Assembly: GCF_024129865.1 (NCBI RefSeq)
Contig: NZ_JAMYFE010000069.1
Location: 62,001 to 126,000 of the forward strand
Length of the DNA: 64,000 nt
Source of the DNA: Stieleria tagensis
GTDB taxonomy: Bacteria > Planctomycetota > Planctomycetia > Pirellulales > Pirellulaceae
Direction: 5' to 3'
Every line of letters starts with the position of its first letter. The stretch's first letter is position 1. The notes beneath the pieces are model-generated. The model searched no databases. It was not told the DNA's origin and saw only the letters and a list, made by a program, of their open reading frames with translations. A program made the translations under genes and the position numbers. This document shows, piece by piece, positions 56,077-64,000 of this stretch.

Positions 56077-59000
56077 CGCGTTTTGCTCCTGTCATCGAGT
56101 TAATTTGTTCCAGCATTGCTTTCGCGTCGTCTTCGCCAACTAGATCAGAAAGCTGATTGTACAGTTCTTGCATACGGCCAAGAACTAATCGAGAAAGCCC
56201 TTCTTGGAGCTGAGGTGTGGGTGCCGGGAAGGTCCGGGCCGAATTCTCAATCTTGCTGACGTATGCGGTGAACTCACGGTCAAACGCTGCAGCCATGCTG
56301 TCGTCCCACCGCCGCACCGATTTCTTGACTAATAAGCTCGCCAACGAATCGATCAACAACGAGTCGGATTCATAGTCGAGCGACATTCGCGATAATAGTC
56401 CTTTTGCAACGCCGTCGCTCAGTTTTTCAGTGAACTGACCGGGGAAATAACTTGCCCATTGTTTTGCGATTACCCGGACGCTCACGTTTTCTCCGGGATC
56501 GCTGCCAACCGTTAGCGAAGCTCGGACAATCTCACTCGCTTGATCGGTGTATGACGAAGCAACGTTTTCGAGTTCATCAACACAACGCTGGATTGCGTTG
56601 ATTAGTGACTTCGGTTTGTCCACCGACTTGGACAACGCTCTTGGCAACTCTGTGAAAAACAACTGAACCGGATCGTTCACCCGAGTGATGGTTGCTCGGA
56701 AAGCATCCGTATCCTTTGACAGACGACCAGTAGTGAAAGCGGCAGGCGGGAGCTGATGTTTCCAAGCTTCCAATGCGTCGAAGCAGTGCCGGACAAGATC
56801 ATTTTCTTCGATTTCGTAATTGGCGACTTTGCTGAAGTGCTTGTAGAGGCCACGAAGCAGCTTCTGTTTGGATGTGTCAATGTCGAGAACGAGGATCTGG
56901 TACTCTTTAGGGAACTTACAAATGTTCTCGATGTCCGACGGCAGAACGTCGTTGAGATATTTCCCCTTGTGCATCAACGAGATCGCGCTCGGGAACGCGC
57001 GGAGGGCTGCGGCAAGCAAGATCGGCATCACGCCGAGACGCAAACCGAACGGTGGCGATTGAAGCTTGTCAAAGAGGGCTTTGAATGTTGCCGGCCGCTC
57101 TGACGCCTCGGTCAAGAATTTCCGGAACGCTCCCCATACCGCTTTCATGCCAGGATCTTTGAGGGACTTTTCGTGGACATAACTCCAGCGGTCGGAAGCG
57201 TCATCCTTACGATAAAGCCCCGTGTGTAAAAGAACGGTATTGAACATCGAGCGATCAGGGAAGAAACCTTCTAGTCCGAGTCGTTGACGGCCGTGCCGTT
57301 CCAGTATGGCCATCGTTAGCTTCTTGCGAGCGTTGACCAGGGCGGGCGACGGCTTCCGCCGATTGATCATTTCGTTGTTGATCATGGGCGTCTTTGAGAA
57401 GACGCTTGCCATGATCTCTGACAGCGAATTTCGCAACTGACGGGAATTTGAAGCGTCGATCTGCTTGCCGGCATGGAACCATTTTGCTCCCGAACTCGAC
57501 GGAGTCACGAGTCGGTCAATCAGCTTTTGAAGATGCTCCAAGGCATCGTCGGTCATTTGCTGCAGTTCAGACAACGCGATCGGATCGGACTCAACCAATT
57601 CGTTGTCTTGCTGCATTCGTTGCAAAGCCCTGACTTCGATGGCTGCGTCTCGCAATGGAAGCGGCTCGCATGGAACCGCAAAAACAAGCCGTTCCTCCGA
57701 CTTAGTTTTGGCTGCAACTCTTTCGGCAGCAGCAAGATCGTCCTCTGTATCGGCAAGAAGGTAAGCGATGTGACCGTCGCTGTCGTGACCGATAGAGGTC
57801 AACGCCCAAGATTCGATACCATTGAATTGATCTTTGTTCAGGTAGGATCCGGGCAAAAAGCGACGAATGCAGTGGGTGTCATTGTATTCAACGGGCTTCC
57901 ACACCGGCGGCGAAGCTTCCCTGTTCAGGAGCGTGACTAGGTCAAAGTCGGTGCCAAGCTTGGCACGCTCTTCATCAAGCCGACCGCGTAGATCAAGGTC
58001 GGTGCCGTGCCAAACCGAAACGTCATCGTTGTGGACACGGTGCAACAAGAGTTTTCTACCGAAGAGATCTCGCAGGGTCTTGTCGGCTTGCTTAGGTTTG
58101 TAGCCGTCGACGGCGAACTTCATCAATTGAACCGTCGTTCGCGATCTCGCGCCGCTTGTCCCGAGGCCAAGCAGACAAGCAGTTTTTAGGGCACTGACCG
58201 CGCCTTCATCGTCGGGAATCTTTGAGATAGCACTCTCGGTTTCTAGCCATTGCCGATAGGTTCCACCGACTGCGGTATCAGCTCGCATCGCTGGTGCAAA
58301 GAAATCGTAGAGGTCGCTGACACGGACTGGGCCGGACAAATCGCAGTTGTAAAGGAAACTGAACAGCGTTCGCTCGTTCTGCGCCACTCGCGCGGACACT
58401 CGCGGCAGCAAATAAAGGGCAGCAGGCTCCATCGGATAGGCCGACATCAGCAGCGTTGAAAGGTCGCGAATCTTAAAGTCGGAGAACAACCCGAGCGATA
58501 GACATTTTTTCGCGATCGACTGCTTTGTCTTACTAGTGGTCCCGTCTGGTCGCCTCGATTGAAGGACCTCGCCAACGAGCCGGTAAATCTCCTTACTGTC
58601 GTCGACGTACTGAATTGTTTCAAAACGCCCTTCGATCTTCTTCCAGTTAGAACGAATCGCTTGCGGGAGTCCGGACGCATAGTGCGACAAACCTTGGTGC
58701 AAGATGGCGCAGAACGTGATCGGAAACGCCTTTGTCCGTGACGCTATTTCGGCAAGCAATTGGATCTCGGCAAGTTCATCGCCGCGGCCTTCCGCAACCA
58801 ACGCTTCAAGGTGGCGTCCGAATTCGTCCCAAACGATCGTGATTCGATCGCAGCCTGTTTCGTCACAGATGCCACGAATCAGCTTGATGACTTCGGCAAC
58901 ATCGTTTTCTTTTGAATTGCGAAGCTTTGTCCAACGGCGAACCCCAATTCGTTTGAGCGAATCGGCTGCCGCTAGTCGCAGTTGCGTACCGACGCTTGTA

Positions 59001-59383
59001 AGATGGCCATGGAGACATAGCGCAAGCCCTTTTTGTTTGACGCTCGCCCTGCGCCGTTTGGCGAAGTCGGCCAACTCGGGACTGACAACTTCGAGGCGTC
59101 GGTTAATTTCCAGACGCACCTCGCCCGACGACTTACTGTTTTCAACAAGATGCCCGGCATAGGCCGCTGTCAGCGACTTGCCCGAGCCGTACGGCGCGAC
59201 CAAAAAGAATGCACGTTGTTCTTCGTTACCGAGCAATGCTCGGATCAGAGGCGCACACTTCGCGGTCGGCCGGAAGTGGCTGATCCGTTCTGGGTGATCC
59301 GCGTCGAAGGCAATGTTGATCGACCGCAAAAATAGTTCGGCGTCGACGCTAGGTGTGGCTTTTTTGGCTCGCGTTTTAGACAT
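56060..59383 (-). CDS. sspC: Large P-loop ATPase of the phosphorothioation system (SspC-like)
   Basis: The ATG at 59383 is preferred over an upstream frame because GAGGAGG lies seven bases before it. The protein has 1,107 residues. Walker A is at about 63-70 (APYGSGKS) and Walker B at 181-188 (ITIVWDEFGR). The remainder is helical with no recognised nuclease or helicase motifs. Position and size match SspC, the ATPase of the single-strand PT system. It overlaps the DUF4007 gene by eight bases and the PAPS-reductase gene by 17, so expression is tightly coupled. The name depends on synteny more than on sequence. Confidence 0.75.
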   Translation of the reverse strand: MSKTRAKKATPSVDAELFLRSINIAFDADHPERISHFRPTAKCAPLIRALLGNEEQRAFFLVAPYGSGKSLTAAYAGHLVENSKSSGEVRLEINRRLEVVSPELADFAKRRRASVKQKGLALCLHGHLTSVGTQLRLAAADSLKRIGVRRWTKLRNSKENDVAEVIKLIRGICDETGCDRITIVWDEFGRHLEALVAEGRGDELAEIQLLAEIASRTKAFPITFCAILHQGLSHYASGLPQAIRSNWKKIEGRFETIQYVDDSKEIYRLVGEVLQSRRPDGTTSKTKQSIAKKCLSLGLFSDFKIRDLSTLLMSAYPMEPAALYLLPRVSARVAQNERTLFSFLYNCDLSGPVRVSDLYDFFAPAMRADTAVGGTYRQWLETESAISKIPDDEGAVSALKTACLLGLGTSGARSRTTVQLMKFAVDGYKPKQADKTLRDLFGRKLLLHRVHNDDVSVWHGTDLDLRGRLDEERAKLGTDFDLVTLLNREASPPVWKPVEYNDTHCIRRFLPGSYLNKDQFNGIESWALTSIGHDSDGHIAYLLADTEDDLAAAERVAAKTKSEERLVFAVPCEPLPLRDAAIEVRALQRMQQDNELVESDPIALSELQQMTDDALEHLQKLIDRLVTPSSSGAKWFHAGKQIDASNSRQLRNSLSEIMASVFSKTPMINNEMINRRKPSPALVNARKKLTMAILERHGRQRLGLEGFFPDRSMFNTVLLHTGLYRKDDASDRWSYVHEKSLKDPGMKAVWGAFRKFLTEASERPATFKALFDKLQSPPFGLRLGVMPILLAAALRAFPSAISLMHKGKYLNDVLPSDIENICKFPKEYQILVLDIDTSKQKLLRGLYKHFSKVANYEIEENDLVRHCFDALEAWKHQLPPAAFTTGRLSKDTDAFRATITRVNDPVQLFFTELPRALSKSVDKPKSLINAIQRCVDELENVASSYTDQASEIVRASLTVGSDPGENVSVRVIAKQWASYFPGQFTEKLSDGVAKGLLSRMSLDYESDSLLIDSLASLLVKKSVRRWDDSMAAAFDREFTAYVSKIENSARTFPAPTPQLQEGLSRLVLGRMQELYNQLSDLVGEDDAKAMLEQINSMTGAKRDGVPQ

Positions 59384-60284
59384 GGGCAACCTCCTCTCTT
59401 GTTTCGAAGAACAGCGTTGCCCATTCATCGGTCGGCATGCAATGAAGCCGGATCGTTCGGTCGCCCGCCATGCCGGCGATTTGTATGAAGTCGTCCGATC
59501 GTTGTTCGATTTGCGACACCGTTTCAAAGAGCGTCTCTCCGTTCAAGCAGAACACCCGTCCGGGACCACTCGATTTACGGGCGGCTTCTTGCAGTTTGAC
59601 GTCAGTCGTTCTCGACTCTCGCATGGCTTCCGGAAACGCCATCGACATCACATATCCGAACACGTTGGCTGGGATTTGCTTGGCCGCTTGATGAATGTGA
59701 AAATAGCCGGACGTTCGGTAGTAGCTCAGCAACCCGAGTTCACGGAACGGACAGTCGGCACCGTCTTCGGGATCGTCGTTGCCAGCCGGAACCGCACGTG
59801 CGTAGCTGAGCAGCATGCAGCCGAGGTCACGAGAGAGTGTCGACGTGCTAGGGACGCGTTTCTGAGACGACTCGATGAAGCGACGAAGCGACTCCAGGCA
59901 AACAGCTCGATCGAATCGGTCGTGGGTAAAGTTGTTGAAGAACCATGACCAGGTCGTTGTCGCATTAAAGTTATTGACCAAATTGGCGTGCAATATCCAC
60001 CACGTTCCCTGGTCAAGAAAGAAGGGATCGTACCGCCAAACGAGTTGACCGAGTTCGGTTGGTTGCAATAGTGTCGCACGCCCGCGCGATTCGATGCTGG
60101 CAACTTCGGCTAAGCCTGTGACCATCAACCAATGGCGAATCGACTTGGCCATGTTGCGGCCAACACCTAAGTAGTCAGCAACTTCCTCGTCAAGGAACTG
60201 CTCAGGCGACTCGCAGACCAGCTTCATTCCTTTATGAAGCCATCCTTCGCGAACGGGAAACGTTTCGTGACCACTAAACCTCAT
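59376..60284 (-). CDS. sspB: DUF4007 family protein (SspB-like DNA nickase candidate)
   Basis: The 302-residue protein starts with the DUF4007 signature FSGHETFPVREGWLHKG. Further segments are YLGVGRNMAKSIRHWL, a helix-turn-helix-like stretch, and WWILHANLVNNFNATTTWSW. DUF4007 proteins accompany PAPS-reductase and cysteine-desulfurase genes; SspB, the strand-nicking component of the Ssp system, is of this type as I recall. The start lies within the end of the desulfurase gene (11-base overlap) with GGAG upstream. A canonical Dnd system has no DUF4007 protein, so this gene is a good marker for the Ssp-type. Confidence 0.78.
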   Translation of the reverse strand: MRFSGHETFPVREGWLHKGMKLVCESPEQFLDEEVADYLGVGRNMAKSIRHWLMVTGLAEVASIESRGRATLLQPTELGQLVWRYDPFFLDQGTWWILHANLVNNFNATTTWSWFFNNFTHDRFDRAVCLESLRRFIESSQKRVPSTSTLSRDLGCMLLSYARAVPAGNDDPEDGADCPFRELGLLSYYRTSGYFHIHQAAKQIPANVFGYVMSMAFPEAMRESRTTDVKLQEAARKSSGPGRVFCLNGETLFETVSQIEQRSDDFIQIAGMAGDRTIRLHCMPTDEWATLFFETREEVAHV

Positions 60285-61467
60285 GCTTGAACGCTCCTTG
60301 CAGGTTGTCCGTTTCCGTCTGTCGTGGTGCGAAACCCGACAAGCGACCGACGGTCGAAATCAGCTTGGATGCTGCCCTCTCCACTTCGGCCATTGTGTTC
60401 TGATTTGAGAAGCTGAAACGCACGCTCGCGAATGCTTCTTCTTCGCTCAGTCCCATCGCACGAAGGACATATGAAGGTTCCGGCCTGCTGCTTGTGCAGG
60501 CGGAACTTTGCGAGCAGCGGACGCCATTGCGATCGAGCAACGCGACAATCGCCGCGCCGTCGAGGCCGGGAAACATCAGGTTAGTGGAGTTGCAAACTCG
60601 ATGTTCAGTCCTGCCGTTGATCACGACACGAGGCAGCGATTCGGAAATCATCGCTTCAAAGTGATCGCGAAGTTTGGCAATACTCGAAATCACATAGCTG
60701 AGAGAGCCCTCGCGTTCGCTGGCTGCTGCTCCGAAACCGATGATACCGAGCAGATTCTCCGTCCCCGGCCGCAAGCCGTGTTCCTGGCTGCCACCTCGTA
60801 ACATTGGACCAAGCGAACGGCGGTCTTTGACGCACAAAGCGCCGATACCAGTTGGTCCGTGCATCTTGTGAGCCGATGTCGTGAGGAAGTCGATGCCAAT
60901 CCGATCGAAGTCAACTTCAACTTTGCCGATTGCTTGGGCCGCATCGCAATGGAACGGGACGCCAAAGCTATCGCAGACATCTGCGATCTCACGAATGGGC
61001 TGGATGACTCCTGTTTCGTTGTTGACCCATTGGACCGAAACCAATGAAGTCTCGTTGTCCATAGATTGCACAAGCTGCTCGAGGTCGATTCGTCCCTTAC
61101 GATCAACCGGCAACCTCGTAACACGGACGCCATTCGCTTCGAGAGCATTGGCAGTTTCAAGCACGCAGGAATGCTCGACCTGCGTCGTCACCAAATGGGC
61201 GTTGCCGCGACTTCGCACAACGTCGCTCAACACCCAGTAGTTAAGTTCGGTCGCTCCGCTGCCAAAAAGCAAACGATCGGCGGACACGCCGAGCAAACTA
61301 GCGATTGCGTCGCGTGACTCGACAATCGTCCGTCGGGCCTTCTCCCCAGACCGATGCTCGCTCGACGGGTTCCCGAAATTCTCCTCGACCGCCGTCTTCA
61401 CGGCTTCACCCACGGCACCCGAAAGGTGCGTCGTGGCGTTGTTGTCGAGATAAATTTCAGGGTTCAC
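60274..61467 (-). CDS. sspA: Cysteine desulfurase of the phosphorothioation system (SspA/DndA type)
   Basis: The 397-residue protein begins at a GTG preceded by AAGGATGG. It is a class V PLP enzyme of the NifS/IscS group: YLDNNATT at the N-terminus, ATELNYW, QVEHSCVLET, the PLP lysine K201 in TTSAHKMHGP, and the sulfur-carrying cysteine C324 in SSACTSSRPEPS. The reaction removes sulfur from cysteine as an enzyme persulfide and passes it to an acceptor, here presumably the PAPS-reductase-like protein. As the first structural gene of the operon it should supply sulfur for PT modification. A housekeeping IscS is the alternative, but there are no iscU-type neighbours. Confidence 0.85.
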   Translation of the reverse strand: MNPEIYLDNNATTHLSGAVGEAVKTAVEENFGNPSSEHRSGEKARRTIVESRDAIASLLGVSADRLLFGSGATELNYWVLSDVVRSRGNAHLVTTQVEHSCVLETANALEANGVRVTRLPVDRKGRIDLEQLVQSMDNETSLVSVQWVNNETGVIQPIREIADVCDSFGVPFHCDAAQAIGKVEVDFDRIGIDFLTTSAHKMHGPTGIGALCVKDRRSLGPMLRGGSQEHGLRPGTENLLGIIGFGAAASEREGSLSYVISSIAKLRDHFEAMISESLPRVVINGRTEHRVCNSTNLMFPGLDGAAIVALLDRNGVRCSQSSACTSSRPEPSYVLRAMGLSEEEAFASVRFSFSNQNTMAEVERAASKLISTVGRLSGFAPRQTETDNLQGAFKHEV

Positions 61468-61628
61468 TGGAATTCCATCCTTGGTTGTGGATTCTTTGCT
61501 GGTGTTTGGGCGATTTATTTATTGCCCGATTGATTTGCGACACCCGAAACGCTTGATTTCGTAAACTGAGTATCCGCCATTCGTAATTGAACAGTTGAAA
61601 CTTGACACGTTTGGTCCAAATCCTTTCC

Positions 61629-61874
61629 TCAGCGTTTCTGCTCGACCGTAAAAAACTCCTCCCGTAAGCTCTTGCCATCTGCCCCAAGCCCGACAACCAA
61701 ATTCTCTAGCTGTTTAAGCGCAAGCGGTGAGGGTTTAACCTTGCTGTTCTCCCAGCGATTCACCGTCGAGAAAGTCACGCCCAGCTCGGCAGCCAGCTTT
61801 TCCTGGCTAAGGCCAAGCTGCAGGCGAACCATTTTGACCAGCCGTCCAATCTCGTTCGACTTTGTCGCGACCAT
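61629..61874 (-). CDS. XRE-family regulator at the head of the phosphorothioation operon
   Basis: The 81-residue protein is mostly a helix-turn-helix domain (LSQEKLAAELGVTFSTVNRW, followed by ENSKVKPSPLALK). There is a short C-terminal tail. It is transcribed in the same direction as the desulfurase gene, 161 bases upstream of it. An inverted repeat flanks its own -10 box (separate entry), so autoregulation is likely. It may also control the whole PT operon. Confidence 0.85.
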   Translation of the reverse strand: MVATKSNEIGRLVKMVRLQLGLSQEKLAAELGVTFSTVNRWENSKVKPSPLALKQLENLVVGLGADGKSLREEFFTVEQKR

Positions 61875-61878
61875 CGAG

Positions 61879-61928
61879 TACCTCGCATGTACTTGCAGAT
61901 GCTATATCAACTGCGAGGTATTTTGCAA
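61879..61928 (-). promoter_or_regulatory. Promoter with inverted-repeat operator for the island regulator
   Basis: On the minus strand TTGCAA (61928-61923) and TATAGC (61906-61901) are separated by 16 bases. The perfect 9-bp inverted repeat TACCTCGCA (61879-61887) and TGCGAGGTA (61912-61920) places one half-site in the spacer and the other downstream of the -10 box. This is a usual arrangement for repression by an XRE protein, presumably the product of the gene that starts at 61874. Confidence 0.65.
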
Positions 61929-62020
61929 GCAATTGAATTTCAGGTCAACACCCCGACAGGATTGCCGCTCGGGTACATGCTCAATGTCGAGCGAGAGATG
62001 GCCACAGTTCTTGCTCTTAG

Positions 62021-62059
62021 AAAAAACGCCCAAGAAGGATTACGCCTTCGCGGGCGTTT
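62021..62059 (-). terminator. Intrinsic terminator, minus strand
   Basis: On the minus strand a stem AAACGCCC/GGGCGTTT (62059-62052 and 62031-62024) encloses a second stem (GAAGG with CCTTC) and is followed by a run of T (62026-62021). It lies about 220 bases beyond the stop of the M28 copy 2 gene and before the promoter of the island regulator, so it would stop transcripts from upstream reaching the island. Confidence 0.75.
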
Positions 62060-62278
62060 CGGCTATAAGCGAATGGTTCAAACTAATTGCGAACGGTTCG
62101 GCTCGCGTCCATTCTTGGCTCTTGCCGACGCCACTTCTGGCTGAGAGTGATGATGCGTAGACGATCGTTTCGCCGTTGTGGATCACTTGGCCGGTGATGT
62201 TCACCCGCGGTACAACCCAGTTCGCGCATCTTGCGATCTTGCCGGCAAACTCAAGAATAACGGTTTTATCGTTGAGGT
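62060..62278. other. Intergenic stretch between the terminator and M28 copy 2
   Basis: No gene was recognised. Short frames on the plus strand overlap the terminator and the operator and have no family resemblance. Confidence 0.4.
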
Positions 62279-63169
62279 TTAGCCGAGCAGTTTACGCATC
62301 GCGGATGCGACGCCGAGGGTGACTTCGGTCATCCTGGGATAGTCGAGCGTGTCTGGCGTGTCGGTGGCTTGGTGGTAGTTTGGATTGCGCAAGAAACTGG
62401 TGTCGGTGAGCATCAGGGCGGGATAGCCTTGGTCCCAGAATGAGCTGTTGTCGCTGAGACGAATCTCGTGGATCTTTTCGGGTAGGCAGATCGAAAATAG
62501 GGGCATGCGGCGCGTGCCACGTTTGAAGCCTCGCCGGAATCTCCAGCACAACTTCCAGGATGGCATGTTGCCAACGGCTGCCAGAAAGTTGCCGCGTTGT
62601 GGGAAAAATCGGTGCATCCATTTTGGAATTCCGGGCGGCACCGTCTGCGAGCCCTTCGCATGACTGTAGTAACCGACCATCTCCAGGCACAGCATCCCGA
62701 CGATGTTGTCGCCGCGCTGTCGTGAAAGACGGGCGTGGTGCTGGCTGCCCATCGAATCCATGTTGAAATACGGCGGCTCCTCGCATGCGAACGCGACGAA
62801 TCGGGCGGTTCGTTTTCCGGTGTGCTCGCGCAGCAATCGGCTGACTTCGATCATTACGGCGACGGCGGAGGCATTGTCATCGGCACCGGGTGTGCTGAAG
62901 ACAGTGTCGTAGTGAGCGCCGAGCAAAACGATCTCATTGGCTCGTTTGGTACCGGGACGCTCCATGATCAGGTTCGTCGCCTCATCACCCATGGCGTCGT
63001 AGCATTCCCGCGAATGACTGCATCCCATTTCGGACCACTGACCTTCGATGTAGCCGATCGTGGCCTGAATCGTTTTCGGCTTGCTCAAGGTGCGCGGACC
63101 GATCAATCCCGCAAGCCGATCGACATGCAGTCGCAGATTCCTCTCGATCGTATCGCGGGCGATGGGCAT
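62279..63169 (-). CDS. M28 family zinc peptidase, copy 2
   Basis: The 296-residue protein is about 85 percent identical by eye to the copy at 29907-30812. It retains GAHYDTVFSTPGADDNAS, ACEEPP, SDNSSFW and NYHQATDTPDTLDY with all metal ligands. The main differences lie at the N-terminus and around residues 160-200. Unlike copy 1 it is not coupled to an ADP-ribosylglycohydrolase gene. Codon-level differences are spread along the gene, so the duplication is not recent. It lies in the opposite orientation to copy 1. Confidence 0.85.
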   Translation of the reverse strand: MPIARDTIERNLRLHVDRLAGLIGPRTLSKPKTIQATIGYIEGQWSEMGCSHSRECYDAMGDEATNLIMERPGTKRANEIVLLGAHYDTVFSTPGADDNASAVAVMIEVSRLLREHTGKRTARFVAFACEEPPYFNMDSMGSQHHARLSRQRGDNIVGMLCLEMVGYYSHAKGSQTVPPGIPKWMHRFFPQRGNFLAAVGNMPSWKLCWRFRRGFKRGTRRMPLFSICLPEKIHEIRLSDNSSFWDQGYPALMLTDTSFLRNPNYHQATDTPDTLDYPRMTEVTLGVASAMRKLLG

Positions 63170-63244
63170 CGTTACAGGGGAATTTAACGCGGAGTTGCGG
63201 AGGAGCGGAGAATCGCGGAGGAAAATTTGCTGCGGAAGGGGCGA

Positions 63245-63643
63245 CTATTCGGAAACTCGTGGGCCGTGATAGTTGTTTACGATTCGATGGAGGCCATCAA
63301 CAAGTTTCGCTTCATGGAAATTGAGAAGCAAACCAACATTCAGGTTCATCAGGCGAAGGTGAGAAAGGGTTTGTGCCTTGTCGATTGGATGGATGGCTGA
63401 CTTGGCTTTCAGCTCGACGACGATCAATTCTTCGACGAGCAAGTCAGCGCGAAACGCACACGGGTCATGCAAATCGTCGTAGTCGAGGGCGACCGGCTTC
63501 TCTTCGACGACTGAGAACCCTCGTTTTCGAAGCTCATACGCAAGACATCGACGATACACCGACTCCAATAAACCTGGTCCGAGCCTGCGATGCACCTCAA
63601 TCGCGGCACCAATAATTGCATCGGTCAACTCATTTTCCGTCAT
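63245..63643 (-). CDS. GxxExxY protein (PDDEXK-like family)
   Basis: The 132-residue protein has the GxxExxY hallmark (GPGLLESVYRRCLAYEL), followed by FRADLLVEELIVVELKAKSA, which carries the Asp/Glu-x-Lys type residues of the PDDEXK fold. The C-terminus has RLMNLNVGLLLNFHEAKL. Members are widespread and often encoded alone; their function is unproven. There is no obvious operon partner. Confidence 0.9.
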   Translation of the reverse strand: MTENELTDAIIGAAIEVHRRLGPGLLESVYRRCLAYELRKRGFSVVEEKPVALDYDDLHDPCAFRADLLVEELIVVELKAKSAIHPIDKAQTLSHLRLMNLNVGLLLNFHEAKLVDGLHRIVNNYHGPRVSE

Positions 63644-63802
63644 TTCTCTATCCCCCTCCTGAACTCCTGCCGGTCACACCACCCATTCTCCGCGATGCTC
63701 CGCACCTCCGCCACTCCGCGTTTCAACCTGCCAGCGAACAACTTGGCACAGCATCGATATTGCCAGAAAACAGAAGAGCAGGCCGTACTTCACGCAGCCT
63801 CC

Positions 63803-64000
63803 TTAGGCTTGATTTACCGTGCCGTGGATGGCTTCTTCAAGTTCGGCACGGTGTTCCTCGGATCTGACAACGATTGTGAGTGTGATCGCGTCGAAGTTTG
63901 AATCGCTCAGCAGCGGTGAGACGGCTCGACCGAAATCCGGGATCGTCAACGGACCGTATCCAGTGGCTAAGGTCGGGGAAGCAACGGTCTGTGCGCCTCG
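63803..64000 (-). CDS. C-terminal part of a probable macro-domain protein (gene continues beyond the window)
   Basis: The minus-strand frame is open from the window edge to a TAA at 63805-63803 and encodes 65 residues. The segment TVASPTLATGYGPLTIPDFG, with a gly-rich loop, and the end (LTIVVRSEEHRAELEEAIHG) resemble the last third of macro-domain ADP-ribose-binding proteins. The rest lies outside the window, so the call is tentative. Confidence 0.5.
   Translation of the reverse strand, partial: RGAQTVASPTLATGYGPLTIPDFGRAVSPLLSDSNFDAITLTIVVRSEEHRAELEEAIHGTVNQA

Noticed and set aside
60274-61467. Cysteine desulfurase considered as housekeeping IscS
   Set aside because: There are no iron-sulfur assembly neighbours, and the overlap with DUF4007 and the order of PT genes favour the PT role.
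59376-61467. Operon considered as a canonical dndABCDE cluster
   Set aside because: DndD- and DndE-like genes are absent, and DUF4007 with a large distinct ATPase points to the Ssp type.
62024-62059. Hairpin considered as a plus-strand terminator
   Set aside because: Only three T follow the stem on the plus strand, while six follow on the minus strand, so it was assigned to the minus strand.
61672-62160. Plus-strand frame of 162 residues opposite the XRE regulator
   Set aside because: It is antisense to a clear helix-turn-helix gene and crosses its promoter and a terminator, so it is a shadow frame.

Overview
The window looks like a chromosomal segment of a planctomycete from the Pirellulales (Rhodopirellula-like). 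The evidence is the repertoire: several secreted proteins with the planctomycete-specific cytochrome c, DUF1549, DUF1553, DUF1587-type, DUF1552 and DUF1501 domains, a formylglycine sulfatase, a large membrane Ser/Thr kinase overlapping an ECF sigma factor, and moderate GC with ATG, GTG and TTG starts.

Layout. 1-12,800: the end of a sulfatase gene, then a cytochrome-c-type/DUF1552 pair (+), a convergent cytochrome-c-type/DUF1501 pair (-), a lactonase-type beta-propeller, a tiny zinc-ribbon protein, a YcaQ-type DNA glycosylase and a decayed DUF1501 remnant. 12,800-23,217: one minus-strand operon with three consecutive DUF1501 proteins, a 1,560-residue surface-type PPC/BIG2/DUF1549/DUF1553 protein and a cytochrome c-WD40 protein. 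23,400-31,000: an SGNH hydrolase and sulfatase, a cytochrome P450, a secreted helical protein, and an ADP-ribosylglycohydrolase overlapping an M28 peptidase. 31,200-46,900: small conserved proteins, an ECF sigma factor overlapping a Ser/Thr kinase, a PhyH dioxygenase, a TerD-domain protein, a GH97 glycosidase, an XRE regulator with an unknown partner, and a broken transposase.

46,900-61,900 is the most notable part: a DNA phosphorothioation (PT) defence island. A minus-strand operon starts with an XRE regulator and continues with a cysteine desulfurase, a DUF4007 protein, a large P-loop ATPase and a PAPS-reductase-like protein, which is the SspA-SspB-SspC-SspD set for single-strand sulfur modification of the DNA backbone. 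It is followed without meaningful gaps by a DUF1232 protein, a DndB-like DGQHR protein, a small GIY-YIG-type protein, a second DGQHR protein and a SNF2 helicase. Facing it are a PT-associated methyltransferase-like gene and a divergent pair made of a free-standing ScoMcrA-head-like domain and a protein that resembles the C-terminal domain of that methyltransferase. No DndD, DndE or SspE-like gene is visible, so the restriction half appears to be a different combination of parts. The functional reading is inference from domains and synteny.

61,900-64,000: a minus-strand terminator, a second M28 peptidase that is a close inverted paralogue of the one at 29.9 kb, a GxxExxY protein and the end of a probable macro-domain protein. 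The two M28 copies face each other across about 31.5 kb that includes the whole island.

All calls come from reading motifs and gene order by eye. No database search was run, and family names for divergent proteins should be read with the stated confidence.
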